Assembly: GCF_921293095.1 (NCBI RefSeq)
Contig: NC_060254.1
Coordinates: forward strand, 930,001 to 994,000
Reading direction: 5' to 3'
DNA: 64,000 nucleotides
Source of the DNA: Ischnura elegans
Taxonomy: Eukaryota; Arthropoda; Insecta; Odonata; Coenagrionidae
This document shows positions 21,569-33,531 of the stretch, one piece after another; within the stretch, counting starts at the first letter, position 1; every line of letters starts with the position of its first letter. Below the pieces are notes generated by a model. It worked only from the letters and a program-made list of their open reading frames with translations, ran no database searches and was not told the origin of the DNA. A program made the translations under genes and the position numbers.

Positions 21569-23734
21569 ATGAGCTATGCCTTGCGTTTTGGGTTGTCTGA
21601 CGTAGCCTTAGAACATTTAATTGAACTAGTTGACTGCCACCTACCCACCAGAACTCACGGTTCTCTCCATATGTTTCTGAAAAGATTCGCAACGTTGCCA
21701 GAGGTCAGAACTCACTTTTACTGTGGTGACCGGAATTGCCTTAAGCTCATAAAATTTATGAATGGAATGGAAGAGAAAGAGTGTGAGTGTGGATTGAGGT
21801 GGTCCATAGATGAACTGAAGGAGAAAGGGAGTTACTTCATTCAAATCCCTTTGCAGGAGCAATTGGCTAAACTGCTGAATGATGTAACTTTTTGTTCTGC
21901 ATTGCGGTGGGACGTTGATAAAGAAACGGACGTGATTAGTGGCAAAGTGTACAAAAAGTTGAAAGAAAAGAGAGTAATCTGCAAGCCTGACATTACTCTA
22001 CAGTGGAACACTGATGGCGTGAAGATTTTTAAATCGTCAAAAGTTTCACTCTGGCCAATTCAGGTAGCCGTGAATGAGTTGCCTTTTAAGAAGAGAAGGG
22101 AAAACATAATGCTCTGTGGGTTATGGTATGGCCCAAGTAAACCGAACATGAACACTTATCTCCAGCCATTCATTGAGGAGCTGAATGTTTTGCATACTGA
22201 AGGCATCCAAATTCAATTGCCGGATGATTTAGAGGTTCGTAACATTAAAGTTCATACAATCCTAGCCTCTGTGGACTCCCAAGCAAGGCCTTTATTGCAA
22301 AACTTAAAAACGTTTCGTGGAGCTCAAGGATGCCCTTTCTGTTTGCACGAAGGTGAGGAAATTGCGGTAGGTCGTGGCCAAGCACGAATGTACAGGGGAG
22401 ATGTAGGACTTCCGAGAACGCAGGAACAGCACCTGCGTGATACACGAGAGGTGCAAAGGACGGGGAAGACCATAAATGGAATTAAAGGACCCTCGGTGCT
22501 TTTGCTTCTGAAAGTTTTCAATATCATTGTGTCCTTCGTCCCAGAATACATGCACTGTGTGCTACTTGGTGTAGTGAAGACTCTGGTGTGTTGGTGGCTT
22601 TCTCCCATGAATCAAAGTCAGCCCTTTTACATCGGTAGCAATAAAAAAGGTAAAATAATTGATAATGTCCTTCAGTCTGTGAAACCACCAAGTGAAATCA
22701 CTAGAACACCTCGCTCATTAAGTGACATAAAATTATGGAAGGCATCAGAGTGGAAAAATTTTTTGTTGTACTATTCTGTAATTTCTTTAAAAGCTGTTAA
22801 TTTTCCAATGAAATACCTTGACCATTGGTCCCTTTTGGTGTATAGCATTAAAACATTCCTTCAAGAACATATCAGCCCGAAAGAGTTCTCTTTGGCTGAG
22901 AAAGCTCTGAGGAAGTTTGTGCTATCAATGGAGGATGTTTACAATACCCCACAATTATTGAAATTTAATTGTCACTTGTTATTGCACATCCCAAAAAGTG
23001 TACAAAATTTTGGATCTCTGTGGGGAGTATCAGCCTTCCCTTATGAGCACAACAATGGGGTCCTGGCCCGAATGTTCCAAAGCTCACAAGCAGTACCACA
23101 TCAAATATGCAAGTCGTATTTAAGGTTACAGTCACTTAGGGAAAAGGCCTCTGAAATTATGGAAACATCTCAATCCAACTGTGCAAAGTAAGCTTACTAT
23201 GGGAAGCTTACTTATGCTAAGCATAGATCAAGTTTATGCGAAAATCATAGTGATTATGTGAGATTGTTTGGTGCTCCAGACATTGTATCCTTGACTTTGG
23301 CTCAGAAAGTGACGGTTGAAAATTTAGTTGGTGAGGAAGTATATTGGAACAATGCAATTTCATTCCAGAGATTTATTTATAAAAATGTTCTCTTTCATGT
23401 TCAAAGCTATACACGTATGACGAAACGAGTTAATTATGTCGTGCAGCTCCAAAATAAGCAATTGATTTTTATTACGCATGCTCTCAAAGTTAAAACTGTG
23501 AGCTCCAATAAAATGACATGCATTATTTTAGGAGTGAAGCTACACCAAACCAATGAAACACTTTTCCGAGAAAAATCAATTGGTATTACTTCCAATGCCT
23601 TCCCATATATTTCTGAATTAACTCCTGAATGTATTGCTGTATTTCCAGAAATGTTGTGCAACAAGTGTGTTTTGATTCCATTTGAGAATAAATTATGTAT
23701 ATTTCCTCTGGTTAACTCTTTGGAAAGGGACTAA
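21569..23734 (+). pseudogene. tnp2-like (CACTA/EnSpm) transposase with one in-frame stop
   Basis: A single frame runs 722 codons, broken only by TAA at 23189-23191; the stretches before and after are in the same frame. An N-terminal Cys cluster (C52, C57, C72, C74) precedes QWNTDGVKIFKSS (D149), LASVDSQARP (D236), a knuckle CPFCLH (255-260) and PEYMHCVLLGV (about 326-336). These match the order of motifs in the second tnp2-like gene at 45101 (NIDGVPI, VCDAPARA, LDYMHLVCLGV). Such proteins are the presumed transposases of CACTA-like elements. The AAGTAAGC at the stop could also be a splice donor, so a GT-AG intron is an alternative to a nonsense mutation. Which element ends belong to it is unclear; the CAGTATT word array downstream is the best candidate. 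Confidence 0.75.
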
Positions 23735-24014
23735 AAGTACTTAAAATGGTCAATAAATAATGTCATTGTTTTCAATAACTTATGCATCCAGTTATTTGGT
23801 GATACACCTATCTCTTCATTCAAGTGGGTAATCTAATTTATGACACATCACGAAACATTTTATAGTATATGACATGAAATGCATGATCCAGTTGAGATAA
23901 AAGTTTTTTGTGACAAAAATGGAGGCAGCATTTTTTTCCTTAGCACCCCAGATTCCAAAATTTTTAATGCTAAATGGTGGCCAGCAGTGAAGTCACTTGC
24001 CTAATAATAAATTT

Positions 24015-24363
24015 CCCTAAAATCATTGATGCCAGTATTTTCAATACCGAGATCCAGTATTAAAGGCACTCTTCCAGCATTGAAAATACTGGTTGTCAGT
24101 GATTTTAATACTGAAAAACACTAGAGCCAGTATTTTTAATACTGAGATCCAGTATTAAAGGCACTCTTCCAGTATTGAAAATACTGGTTGTCAGTGATTT
24201 TAATACTGAAAATCACTAGAGCCAGTATTTTTAATACAGGGAACCAGTATTAAAAATACTGGCTCTCAGTGATTTTAATACTGAAAATCACTGAATCCAG
24301 TATTTTTAATACTGTATTTCAGTATTAAAAATACTGGCCACCAGTATTAATTTTCTGTAAGGG
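24015..24363. repeat. Word array of CAGTATT/AATACTG hairpin units
   Basis: About fourteen copies of CAGTATT or its inverse, mostly paired as CAGTATTTTTAATACTG, are spaced by short linkers. The block is bounded by CCCTAAAATCATTGAT on the left and the inverse of CCCTTACAGAAAATTAAT on the right, which are loosely similar ends. It lies 280 bases after the tnp2-like ORF. It may be the 3' subterminal region of that element or a separate non-autonomous copy. Flanking dinucleotides do not match (TT and AC). Confidence 0.65.
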
Positions 24364-25125
24364 ACATTCACTGCTGGGCTAAATTTCTTTAGCCTCCCCG
24401 ATGGCTGAAATGTTTTATTTCTTAAATATTCTCTTTTTGACATATAGAAACTATATCTAAATACTTTTTTGCATTTTGGACATTGTTTATAAAATAAAAC
24501 GACTTGCGACACAGTGTCACAGTGGGAGATATTTTCCGAAAGCTCCTCCTTACTTCCGATTATCTAATATTCAATAGTTTTGTATGTACAAATGCTAAAA
24601 GAAATGTTTCAAAGGATATACGAAACTTACTTGTATTAGAGGAGCCAACTTCTGATGAGGACAGTGACGCCCTGATAAAAATAAACTCTTCCATTAAGGA
24701 GAGGTTTACCCTCCATTGAGGGTACAGGAAGGATAGGTGTACCCTTCCTGTACCCTTCAGCAAGGGTACACGAAGGGTATTTTAGAACATTGGTGGGTAC
24801 GCTCTCTCCTTCCTGGAGGGTACGGGAAGGGTTTGGCCTGCCTCGATGAAGGGTACAGGAAGGATAAGTGTACCCTTCAGCAAGGGTACACGAAGGGTAC
24901 CTATTTTAGAACATTGGTGGGTACGCCCTCTCCTTCCTGGAGGGTACGGGAAGGGTTTGGCCAGCCTCAATGGAGGGTACAGGAAGGGTAGGATTAATAT
25001 AAAAACTAAAAATCCATAAATTAACATAAAAATTTAAAAAATCGCTAATAAACTAAATTAAACGAATGGGGATGAGTTGCAACAGTGATTTCTAAAGTTA
25101 TAGGGCATAAAAAAAATTAGCCTTC

Positions 25126-25205
25126 ACGTGGTCTTGAACCCAGGACCTACATTTTACAGGATCACGAACTAGAGATTTAACAACCTCGGCTATCGAGGTA
25201 CTTGA
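25126..25205 (-). repeat. tRNA-derived (SINE head-like) sequence
   Basis: On the minus strand, TAGCCGAGGTTGTTAA resembles a tRNA A box and GGGTTCAAGACC a B box, at tRNA-like spacing. The acceptor-stem ends do not pair, so it is not a functional tRNA. It sits inside the 24670-26690 element. Confidence 0.55.
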
Positions 25206-25459
25206 TAGGATGAGTTTCTCAACGGAACTTATACTACAAAATCTTAAGATGAGAATCGCACCCGGGCCTATGTGGAAGAAAGCTGTGACTTTTTTCTACC
25301 ACACCTATTTCGTTTCAGAAAATAAGATCGGCATTCTAATACTGAACATCACTCTAGCGACGTCTCATTGTCAGCCACACAAATAGGTTACATCCTAAAA
25401 CGTGAATGGAAGAACTTCTAAATGAGCTTTTTTCACACAATTACAGAAACTATTGTGTA

Positions 25460-25722
25460 CAGTGGCGTAGTCAGGAATTTCGTTTGGGGGGGTCCAAAAC
25501 CAGGTGGGAAAAGTTTTGAAAAACAGGATAGTAAGTATTGGAATTCAACTTATTCAAACACTTTTCATAATCGAAAAAACTTCAATAGTCAAAGAAATAT
25601 TTTTTAAATTCATTATTTTTTAATATTTTGATTTCTATTATGAAGGAAAATGATTGTGTTTTTATACTTCAGGGGGGCGGAGGGTCCGAACCCTTCGGAC
25701 CCCACCCCTGGATACACCACTG
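25460..25722. mobile_element. hAT-type MITE nested in the foldback-like element
   Basis: It starts CAGTGGCGTAGTCAGG and ends GGATACACCACTG, with the typical G-run after the left end and C-rich sequence before the right. Flanking 8-mers ATTGTGTA and AATATGTA match at 6 of 8 positions. Confidence 0.7.
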
Positions 25723-25898
25723 AATATGTATATTATTGTTTTCCTTAAGGAAATTTTAAAGATTAGTTGTGTAGCCCGTCTATATTTGCTTTCAAAGACT
25801 GCTTATGTTCTTGTACGGAACTCAATACTCTTTAGCAGGTGAAAGTAGCTAAGGAGAGTCTTTCAGGATATGTTTTCTTCATTTATAAATGCTAAGTC

Positions 25899-26593
25899 CC
25901 AAGGAAGGGTAAACGAAGGATTATTCTCTCCTTCCCTTACCCTTAATGGTGGGTAGAGGAAGGGTACACGGATGGTAAGGGAAGGAGTTCCAAGGAAGGG
26001 TACACGAAGGATTTTTCTCTCCTTCCCTTACCCTTAATGGTGGGTAGAGGAAGGGCACACGGATGGTAAGGGAAGGAGTTCCAAGGAAGGGTACACGAAG
26101 GATTTTTCTCTCCTTCCCTTACCCTTAATGGTGGGTAGAGGAAGGGTACACGGATGGTAAGGGAAGGAGTTCCAAGGAAGGGTACACGAAGGATTTTTCT
26201 CTCCTTCCCTTACCCTTAATGGTGGGTAGAGGAAGGGCACACGGATGGTAAGGGAAGGAGTTCCAAGGAAGGGTACACGAAGGATTTTTCTCTCCTTCCC
26301 TTACCCTTAATGGTGGGTAGAGGAAGGGTACACGGATGGTAAGGGAAGGAGTTCCAAGGAAGGGTACACGAAGGATTTTTCTCTCCTTCCCTTACCCTTA
26401 ATGGTGGGTAGAGGAAGGGTACACGGATGGTAAGGGAAGGAGTTCCGAGGAAGGGTACACGAAGGATTTTTCTCTCCTTCCCTTACCCTTAATGGTGGGT
26501 AGAGGAAGGGTACACGGATGGTAAGGGAAGGAGTTCCAAGGAAGGGTACACGAAGGATTTTTCTCTCCTTCCCTTACCCTTAATGGTGGGTAG
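25899..26593. repeat. 91-bp tandem array, 7.6 copies
   Basis: CCAAGGAAGGGTA recurs at 25899 (slightly variant), 25990, 26081, 26172, 26263, 26354, 26445 and 26536, exactly 91 bases apart. Each unit is internally self-complementary: CCTTCCCTTACC near its middle pairs with GGTAAGGGAAGG. Units differ by only a few substitutions (for example GGGCACAC for GGGTACAC in alternate copies), so the array has been homogenised or expanded recently. Confidence 0.93.
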
Positions 26594-26692
26594 GGCGTGG
26601 GTTCTGCAAGGGTAACTACCCACCATGAAGGATGCCACCCTTCCTGTACCCTTCCTGTACCCACCATGGTGGAGTTTATTTTTGTCAGGGCG

Positions 26693-27322
26693 GCTGGGAA
26701 TCCGATGAAAACTGGTGAGGATGGTAAATTTATCCCTAATGTTTTCTCATGTTTTATATATTTATGTTAATATATTATGGTTCATAAATAATTTTATGTG
26801 GCATTTTAGTTTATGGTATAAATTTTTTGCTAGGTGATTTCTTATGTGTGTCCTTTCAGACAAAATGTTAACGCAAAATTAGTTGACTAAATCATTAATA
26901 ATGTTTAAAAAAATAATTTATGTATTTTATATGAACATTTTATTTAAATTATTAAATTTCATGTTAAACTACTTACTTTTTTATTCCTTACTATTAATTT
27001 CTATTAAAAGTTCCCTATTAACTGAAGCGGTCCAAATAGTCGATTTTTGGTTTTGTTCCGTCTCCGCGATTTTGTTTAAAAAATTTCCCAGGACCAATTT
27101 TTCAGCAAAATGTCTTTATATTCATGTTATATAACCCAAATATGAATAGTAGGAAAAATTTCGTCGAGCTAATTATAAAAATATGGAAGATATGATTTTT
27201 GGCCAGCTTTTTTCGATTTCAGCCCACTGTGCGCCGTACGAAAGCCCCTAGAATAGGCTGTGCTTATGCAGTCCCGCAATACACGGGAATTCCTGCTTGT
27301 TGACATTCGCTATGGCATACTG
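26693..27322. other. No recognisable gene
   Basis: AT-rich sequence to about 27230, then more balanced sequence. One short open frame at 26883-27134 is unlike anything I know and is probably chance in AT-rich DNA. Confidence 0.4.
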
Positions 27323-27650
27323 CCCAGACGGCACAGAACCCTCCGTATCTAATTCGTATGTACATAGTACCCATTGACTAAGGGGATACTATGCCGCTCC
27401 GTCGCTTTTCGTCAATGGATACATTCCATTCGCGGCCTGTCGACGAAGCGCGTACGCAGCATGTGAATGTCCGCTACTAAGCACGTACGATTGGATACAA
27501 AGCGCGCAGGAACACGGCACTCAGGCTAATCTCAATCGATTAGGTCGAAATTAGTTATATCGTAACTCGCACGATCGAAAAATGTATCGAACGCAACACA
27601 ATCGATAACTACCGACCGTAGCGAAAACCTTGATACGAATCATTATGAAT

Positions 27651-27797
27651 TGTAAGTTCTCAATAGGTAAATAACACCATATCATGAATTCTAATTACCA
27701 TGAAAGACTCACGACCGACAAAGTTTTTGTCGGTTGTGAGTTTTTCATGGTAATTAGAATTCATGATATAGTATTATTTACCCATTGAGAACTTACA
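27651..27797. mobile_element. 147-bp hairpin MITE inside THAP element copy 1
   Basis: The sequence is almost wholly self-complementary, starting TGTAAGTTCTCAATAGG and ending with the inverse, with CGACAAAGTTTTTGTCG at the centre. The same hairpin occupies the same site in copies 2 (34309-34455), 3 (36161-36307) and 4 (60662-60745). Confidence 0.9.
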
Positions 27798-28704
27798 AAA
27801 CTTACTCGGCCACTTAAATAACTCTGCGAAAAATGAGATTCTCACGGCTAATTCACGCATCCCCAGCATCCAGCATTGTTAAGTGGCTCGTACTTACATG
27901 GAAACCTTGAGATGTTAATGAGAGTAAATTCTTATTAATTTTGACACTAAATAAGACATCACATAGCCCACGAGCATTAAAAAGCTTACCCTAAAGCCTG
28001 ACGAAATAAAAGTTTTAAATAAAAATTGCCGATGAAACAGGATTGCTGACACATCTGCTATTAGTATGATCGAATTCATCAAAATGCAAGCAAAAATTAA
28101 CGTATAGTTCAGTCTCAGCTACTAAAACTTACCCATATCAGGCGCTAAAGTATTTGAAAAATTATTTGGGATGAGTAAAAGTCTCTAGGTCACTGCAGTA
28201 AATGTATCAACCTATTAAAAATATGAAAGTCCTGCCAAATCACCAGCATAAACACTTGTAAAATAAAACATGGTATCTCTTAGATCACACCTCCGATTTT
28301 ATACTTACTTTGCATGAAGTCACCACCGCAAGAAATTTTAAAGAGGCAGGAAAGAAAAAACCCACAGAAATACAATACATATATTACGTATTTTCTATTG
28401 TCAACCACAATAATATTTCCAATTTTCTCTTCTATCCCACATCTAATTTAGCGAAACAATTACTCTTATTCTCTTTCGAATAGAAAATTATTTAAAAGAG
28501 GACTGGTCGATACATACAAACTATCGTCAATACTTTCTCCGATAAACGTCCACTATCACTGCACCAACTTGCACAAATCAAATCCACATCCACAAATATG
28601 TCACTTCTGCCACAATGTCTGTCTTCTTGGCGACAGGTAACAGTGAAGCAATGGTACCTTCCTCCAATCTGGGTAACTTCAATTCAGCAAGAATTTTCTC
28701 CTCG

Positions 28705-29204
28705 CCCAGTGAGAAATGAGTGGTGGAATCCACGTGGAACCCACGTGGAATCCACGTTGAGTGGTGGATATTTGGTGGTGGTGGATATTGAGTGGTTGGA
28801 CCCACGTGGAATCCACGTTGATTTCAAGTGGATTTGTGGTGATTAGCATAAAATGTTAAACAGAATTTCTAATTTGTGGAACTTAACTCTCTGGTGACAT
28901 TGCGTCATTTATAATCCTGTTACCATGCTAGTTATGTGAAAATGTATCGCACATTCTATTTTTATATAATTCGTGGAAAGGCAGCCATGAGAGCACATGA
29001 AAAATCGTAGACACATATATAGAAGGTTTAGATATAGAGTGGTTGAGGTTTTAATGGTTTTAGGACTGCACCTACTGCTGTTTTAATTTTTCCACCAAAT
29101 TTCCACGTGGATTCCACGTTGATTCCACGACCAAAAACACGTGGTATCCACGTTAAATCTCCACGTGGGTTCCACGTGGATTCCACCACCCATTTCTCAC
29201 TGGG
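28705..29204. mobile_element. CCCAGTGAGAAATG element with CCACGTGGAATCC words
   Basis: A 500-bp element has ends CCCAGTGAGAAATG and its inverse. Both subterminal regions are made of GTGGAATCCAC/CCACGTGG words (28718-28835 and 29100-29190). The unoccupied site is visible in copies 2 and 3 of the host element as CTCCTCGTCTTC, so the insertion duplicated CG (28703-28704, 29205-29206). No coding capacity. Confidence 0.9.
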
Positions 29205-30966
29205 CGTCTTCTCGTCCAAGGCCACAGATTATTTTCTGATATCACAAGGTGCGATGTGAATCTCACACACCTAAAATTAATAAATAATAAAATACCATGT
29301 AACTTATTACGTCAAATCATTTCCAATTTTTGGTATTTCTGCATGAGAAATCAAATTACTATAGGCTCGTAAATATAGTAAATATTTGTATGCCTGATAT
29401 TTTTATTGTTTTAAACTATAGCATAAGATAATTTGAAATGATGAAAGCCGACGTGTAATACACCATAGGGCAAGCTAAGAAGCAATATTCGATCCTATAA
29501 ACTTGGCAGCTTATTCCTAGTTTCTCCTTTACACACGTTTACCGAATGAATTAATACAAAAAAGACAACTAAAATGCAAGAATTTTCAAAAGAATTGCTG
29601 CTACAATATTTTGAATCACCATTTTTAGTACTGAATAGTACTATAGTACTTCAGTACTGAATAGTTCGGGATGTTGATGCATCAACATCCCGAAGCCACT
29701 TCTAACTTAAAATTACATCCAAATAATTACAGCGAGAAAGAGTACATACCTCACAGTTTTTCGTGGGGGTGAAATGTTTTCTTCTTATCGCCCAAATGCA
29801 CTTCTTCTTCAACTCAGGATCTTTTGGAAAGCTAAAAACTTGAGCCATGTCCCGGAGTTTCCATTACATCCCGACATTACACACACGGAAGGCATTTTTA
29901 ACAAAAATATCTCACAAACACGTTTCTGAAGCCCAGAGAATGAAATTAAAGAATAAGGGAAACTTCACCATTACCAGACACTATTTTTCACAAACTTAAC
30001 CACAAAAATCCCTGAAATGTGGTGAGACGTGACGTTAACCATGTCATCTCCAACGGCTTGTGAAGGCATGTGATCTTTCTAGGAGGATATGGCACGATGG
30101 CACCAGATGGCACCACCCGCGAAAGAAAATAGTCCCAGACCGAATACAGTTTTATCGATGAGATACAATTTTACCGATGCATATGAATTTGCCAGTCCTC
30201 TTGCATCTTTTTTCGTCATTAAAGGAAATAAAGAAACAAAACCTTCTAAGTAACTTCCTAAGCGCGATTTTTGTATCTTGATTGTCCACCCTCGTATTTA
30301 GGTACGAAAACTTCCTGTGCCGTCTGGGTGTATTTGTGGCAGGTTTTGTATTTATCCAGTTTCCTAAGAATTTGTATACGGGCTCAATAGTTATAGATTA
30401 TTTTAGTGCTAGTCATTTTTATGCTTGCGCAAGCATTCGAAAGTGGCGAACGATTATGTGTGCGTAGATCACCGCCAAAAGCGCGTAGATTTTTGGGCAC
30501 ATGCAAAATATATCTCATATAACAACAGGAATACACCAGTGTATCGCTTTAAAATAGTTAATCTAGGTTACTCGCACACACACAACCAAATAAAAATTTG
30601 CACATGAAATATAAATTATTGAAAGAGCGTAAAATGTAAAAAATCCATTTCCTCGGTTGGATTTTCCAAATAATGTTACTTTGTCAGATTCTCTCTTTAT
30701 TCATGTCAGATCAAAAAGTTATGTTTATTGTAAACTAAAGATATATAGTTAAGATCCAAATCAATTTTACCTTAATATTACACATTTTTACCATCCATTA
30801 CTTTTGGACATTGAAACCAAGTAGGTATACTTTCCCGAAACATAAAATATTTATTTCACCATCCTTATGAACACATTCTTACAAGAGAAAAATGTATAAT
30901 TATAAATTTCAAATGGGTAAGATGTTTTTTACAAAGAGGAATATGTAAAAATATCAGTACAGTCTT

Positions 30967-31358
30967 TCATTTATAGCCCTGAAATCGTGCAAAACAGCTT
31001 TCAAGACATAATCCTGGTTTGCCTGGACATAGATCGCAGTAATAGCTCGACTCTATCCGCATATTTGCATTTTTACAGATGATACATCTCTTTCTTACTT
31101 TTATTTTTTTCATTCCGGGGAACGTCTTTCGAAATATGGATGTTTTTTGACTTGGGATCTTCTGCCCATGATTCTGGAGGTGGACGATGTTGATAAATCA
31201 GTGATTGAATCACACTATCCCGAAATTGCAAGAGAGTCAGTTTTTCATTATTGCTGAAAATATTATACAGTATAAAGGCATTGTTAAGTATAACATGGAA
31301 TATGTGAACGCCAACTTTGGCATACCAGCGAAGAGTTTTTCTTTCACAGGGGTAGTAT
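30967..31358 (-). pseudogene. piggyBac transposase, C-terminal piece
   Basis: The minus strand encodes YYPCERKTLRWYAKV and a hydrophobic helix with NNAFILYN, the region after the third catalytic Asp in piggyBac transposases. After a frameshift near 31085 comes the Cys-rich tail, with CIICKNANM, YYCDLCPGKPGLCLESCF and stop at 30967-30969. Its upstream end coincides with the insertion at 31359. Joined to 34849-35130 with one AT removed, the frame continues through the GVDRCDQ region without a gap. Confidence 0.88.
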
Positions 31359-31759
31359 CCCAGATAGCACAAAGTAAGTGAGTTAACCGTTTCTTATGGT
31401 TTTCTTACGGAAAAAATTGATAAGCAGCTTATCGTAAGCTAAGGGACTTATATAAGGCTAGGGTAAGACGTTAGGGACGTTTAGGTAAGGAATGCCGTCA
31501 AATATCCTCAGGCAATGTAAGTCACTTCTGTTGGAGCGCCAAAGGCGGCTGAACAGCGTACTACACATGCTACGCGGCTCATCTTGACATGAATTTAAAG
31601 GCTATTGGGGAAATTTAGCGAGTTTTTATAAGGGCTGAACAGCTGATAACAGATTTTCCCGTAAATAGAAAAAAATTAATAACTGCAAGCAACCGGCTAG
31701 TGAAGATATGAAGCATAGTACAAGTACTCTATCCATGCGGCGGAAAGAAAAAAAATTAC

Positions 31760-31826
31760 ATCAGGGTGGATCCGAACGTGCGACCCTCGGAACCGAAGTA
31801 CTACACGCTAACCACTACACCACGGC
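31760..31826 (-). repeat. tRNA-derived sequence
   Basis: The minus strand reads GCCGTGGTGTAGTGGTTAGC (A-box like) and then GTTCGGATCCACC (B-box like) at tRNA spacing. The acceptor stem is imperfect, so it is probably a SINE head or tRNA pseudogene rather than a working tRNA. Confidence 0.6.
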
Positions 31827-32738
31827 AGTTGTTGTAAATTGGAGGCGTAGTTACTAATTAAATATCCAATTATGTAAAAAAAAACTTGTTTGGCATGTGC
31901 ATGAAAAACTGAATTTATTCAAGGCCCATACATTTTAACATTTATGAATTTTAAATTATGGTTTGATAACCCGATGACTGCAATACGTATATTAGATGTT
32001 CCTTCCGGCATTTTTATATTACTCTACGTTGGTATTCTTGTGAAATTGTGTTTTTCTTACGACCTTCGTTAAGCTATCAGTTCATAAATGTGAATGATTT
32101 TCAAATTATGGCGGTATGATGTTATTTCTCCTCATAATATAGAAGCGCCAACAATAAAAACATTTTCTTAATGCATGAAGGCCTTAATTAACACTCTGTA
32201 ACGATGGGATAATAACAGCATCTACGGAAGTGCTGAAAGTTTGGCATCCATTTTGCCATTACTCTGGATGTTTGTCGCCCTGGCCGTAAGAAACCCATAA
32301 CAACCCAGACGGCACAGGAAGTTTTCGTACCTAAATACGAGGGTGGACAATCGAGATACAAAAATCGCGCTTAGGAAGTTACTTAGAAGGTTTTGTTTCT
32401 TTATTTCCTTTAATGACGAAAAAAGATGCAAGAGGACTGGCAAATTCATATGCATCGATAAAATTGTATCTCATCGATAAAACTGTATTCGGTCTGGGAC
32501 TATTTTCTTTCGCGGGTGGTGCCATCTGGTGCCATCGTGCCATATCCTCCTAGAAAGATCACATGCCTTCACAAGCCGTTGGAGATGGCATGGTTTACGT
32601 CACGTCTCACCACATTTCAGGGATTATTGTGGTTAAGTTTGTGAAAAATAGAGTGTATGGTAATGGTGAAGTTTCCCTTATTCTTTAATTTCATTCTCTG
32701 GGCTTCAGAAACGTGTTTGTGAGATATTTTTGTTAAAA

Positions 32739-33531
32739 ATGCCTTCCGTGTGTGTAATGTCGGTATGTAATGGAAACTCCGGGACATGGCTCAAGTTTTT
32801 AGCTTTCCAAAAGATCCTGAGTTGAAGAAGAAGTGCATTTGGGCGATAAGAAGAAAACATTTCACCCCTACGAAAAGCTGTGAGGTATGTACTCTTTCTC
32901 GCTGTAATTATTTGGATGTAATTTTAAGTTAGAAGTGCATCAACATCCCGAACTATTCAGTACTATTGTACTATTCAGTACTAAAAATGGCGATTGAAAA
33001 TATTGTAGCAGCAATTCTTTTGAAAATTCTTGCATTTTAGTTGTCTTTTTTGTATTAATTCATTCGGTAAACGTGTGGTTAAAAGGAGAAACTAGGATTA
33101 AGCTGCCAAGTTTATAGGATCGAATATTGCTTCTTAGCTTGCCCTATGGTGTATTACACGTCGGCTTTCATCATTTCAAATTATCTTATGCTATAGTGTA
33201 AAACAATAAAAATATCAGGCATACAAATATTTACTATATTTACGAGCCTAGTAATTTGATTTCTCATGCAGAAATACCAAAAATTGGAAATGATTTGACC
33301 TAATAAGTTACATGGTATTTTATTATTTATTAATTTTAGGTGTGTGAGCTTCACATCGCACCATTGTGATATCAGAAAGTAATCTGTGGCCTTGGACGAG
33401 AAGACGAGGAGAAAATTCTTGCTGAATTGAAGGTGCCCAGATTGGAGGAAGATACCATTGCTTCACTGTTACCTGTCGCCAAGAAGACAGACATTGTGGC
33501 AGAAGTGACATATTTGTGGATGTGGATTTGA
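32739..33531 (+). pseudogene. THAP-domain protein gene of the CCCAGACGG element
   Basis: Exon 1 (32739-32884) starts MPSVCVMS-CNGN, the first Cys pair of a C2CH THAP zinc finger. It then shifts frame before VFSFPKDPELKKK, W-x-x-IRR and FTPTKSCE. A GT-AG intron (32885-33339) leads to exon 2 (33340-33531), which begins VCELH, the closing C-x2-H of the finger, then has an in-frame TGA and a charged helical tail ending at 33531. THAP domains bind DNA and occur in P-element transposases and relatives. No transposase catalytic domain is present. The same frameshift is in copies 1 and 3, so it predates their spread. An ATG at the start of the second frame (MAQVFSFP) might allow a shortened product. 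Confidence 0.78.

Larger units (their letters stand above)
24670..26690. mobile_element. CCC-ended foldback-like element with AAGGGTACA words
   Basis: The ends are CCCTGATAAAAATAAACTC and the inverse of CCCTGACAAAAATAAACTC, flanked by CG on both sides (24668-24669, 26691-26692). Both subterminal regions are dense in AAGGGTAC and its inverse GTACCCTT: 24710-24990 on the left, and the 91-bp tandem array plus 26600-26665 on the right. The middle holds a tRNA-derived stretch and a hAT MITE. There is no transposase, so it is non-autonomous. Confidence 0.8.
27323..30328 (-). mobile_element. THAP-encoding CCCAGACGG element, copy 1
   Basis: The ends are CCCAGACGGCACAG and its inverse, flanked by TG on both sides. 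It matches copies 2-4 through its length. It carries a 147-bp hairpin MITE (27651-27797) and a later 500-bp insertion (28705-29204). The coding strand is the minus strand: a THAP-domain start lies at about 29898 and exon 2 is split by the 28705-29204 insertion. Subterminal DNA is rich in ATCGAT, CGTATC and CGATCG motifs. Confidence 0.85.

Noticed and set aside
26034-26667. Open frames with repeated peptide across the 91-bp array
   Set aside because: The period is not a multiple of three, so the frame cannot be conserved between units. The frames arise from the tandem repeat and its low stop density.
24668-26692. Treating the left AAGGGTAC block and the 91-bp array as separate repeats
   Set aside because: The facing ends CCCTGATAAAAATAAACTC and its inverse, each flanked by CG, show that they belong to one element.
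31760-31826. Functional tRNA gene
   Set aside because: A- and B-box-like motifs are present but the acceptor stem does not pair and no clear anticodon loop forms.
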